Below are positions 63,126 through 64,000 of a stretch of 64,000 nt of DNA, in pieces; the stretch's first letter is position 1, and each line of letters begins with the position of its first letter. The position numbers and the translations under genes were made by a program. A model generated the notes under the pieces. It had not been told where the DNA came from and searched no databases. It was given only the letters and a program-made list of their open reading frames with translations. The stretch spans positions 4,606,107 to 4,670,106 of the forward strand of contig JAMXBB010000008.1 of assembly GCA_024138015.1 (NCBI GenBank). The letters run 5' to 3'. Source of the DNA: Lumnitzera littorea. Its lineage: Eukaryota; Streptophyta; Magnoliopsida; Myrtales; Combretaceae.

Positions 63126-64000
63126 TTGGCACCCATCATTTGTGAAAATCTTACTATCATAGTTAAGAGTAAAAACATACGACTACAGCCAACGTTCCCA
63201 AGCGATGGTGATCAATACACAATAAACCCACTACCGCCATCGCCACTATTAACATAACCACAGCCTTCAAATATGGACCAAATCAAACAATGTTCCATTA
63301 GATGATGGAAATTAACGCTAAAATCTAGCAAGAAAATGCCAATTCAAGACAACAACTTGTTGCAAATCAAAAACTCAAAGAAAAGGCTAACCTCGACAAC
63401 AAGGTTAATCTTAAAGACACCATGACCAACTCTCATAGCTGGTCCAACAGGCGCCTTAAGCGCTCAACCAACCCTCCACCCAAGTATCTCGAGCGCCCAC
63501 GTGAAGGTATTCAGCTCTAACATCACTCAGTAGAAGACCTATGCGATAAGCTAAATACCAATCGCAACAAGGTACATCACTAGGGTACCTACTTGGGCAC
63601 GAGCAGGCTATAAAGGAACATCTCCCTTAACCACTCACCAAAGAGCCTGAATGAGATGAATGCTTACAAACTTGATGGACACACCTAATGTGCCTCTAGT
63701 TTGCCCACTTAGAAGCTCCTCGAGTCCTTGGCTCAGCATTTCAGAGTAGTATAGAGCAAGAGTCCGTTTAATCTAGTTATCTTAGAGGAAACCCTCCTAT
63801 AGGGTGTCCGTCTCCCCTACTTAAATGCATACGACGGAATTAGTGACCCTAATGTAACTTAACGCACTTTCATACAATGATGAGCCTCCATAACTTCTCA
63901 TATGCTATAATGTGCAAGGTATTCTCGAGCACACTAACTAAAGCCACACTAATATAGTTCATCAGCTCCTCACAAATTCCATTCACACATTGGACAATCT
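63126..64000 (+). pseudogene. Tat-lineage gag remnant, cut by the window end
   Basis: In one frame from about 63,755: SPFNLVILEETLL, then LPYLNAYDGISDP, matching the PF-EIL-APLP and LYDG-DP blocks of Tat/Retand-type gag. It is followed by stop-rich sequence to 64,000. The upstream linker (63,300-63,750) shows the low-complexity, Asn/Gln-rich reading expected before this core. The window ends inside gag. Confidence 0.65.

Overview
The window is nuclear DNA of a flowering plant, most likely a eudicot. It is AT-rich, has almost no long open frames, and carries GT-AG introns. It holds one recognisable host gene, which encodes a membrane RING-H2 ubiquitin ligase of the ATL20/21/22 type with an extracellular GUB_WAK domain. 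Almost everything else recognisable is decayed LTR retrotransposon, mainly Ty3/gypsy. I see no operon, CRISPR array, bacterial-type system or tRNA/rRNA gene. The species cannot be told from the sequence alone.

Layout. 1-2.2 kb is a dispersed repeat (copy S1) that recurs near 60-62.4 kb. 2.2-7.07 kb is AT-rich with no gene. 7.07-8.05 kb is a head-to-tail array of about 415-bp units, each ending in a primer-binding-site complement. 8.05-10.6 kb has no gene. 10,648-11,350 is exon 1 of the ATL-type gene (signal peptide, GUB_WAK domain). An 11.9-kb intron follows, most of it filled by an antisense, nearly full-length Tekay/Del-like Ty3/gypsy element (RLG-A, 13,413-22,679). Exon 2 (23,225-about 23,633) carries the membrane segment, GLD motif and RING-H2 finger.

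24.6-62.2 kb is a nest of retrotransposons. The outermost is plus-strand element E. Its 5' LTR and binding site lie at 24,588-25,541, gag and protease remnants at 27.9-28.8 kb, RT to integrase at 50.6-50.9 and 57.1-59.4 kb, and its 3' LTR at 59,434-62,215. Inside E are: segment H (28.8-29.7 kb); minus-strand element B (29,693-39,563), itself hit by a C-family solo LTR and a long LTR-like repeat F1; plus-strand element D (39,564-42,151), which cuts B's 5' LTR; a Copia-like LTR starting at 42,152; unresolved sequence; an inverted repeat piece; a second long repeat F2 (46.85-49.75 kb); and minus-strand element C (50,899-57,136). C has a perfect ACAGG target-site duplication inside the E reverse transcriptase. 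E's 3' LTR is split by a 1.8-kb insert of the same kind as S1. From 62,367 to the window end lies the start of a Tat-lineage Ty3/gypsy element (LTR, binding-site region, decayed gag).

None of the retroelements keeps an intact gag-pol. The only part likely to act for the plant is the ATL-type gene, whose coding exons stay open and splice in frame in spite of the intronic insertion. The most informative material is the insertion order in the nest, the tandem LTR-PBS units, and shared lesions in the elements (RT catalytic loss, zinc-knuckle His to Tyr, transition-type stop codons). I found no convincing undescribed biological system.
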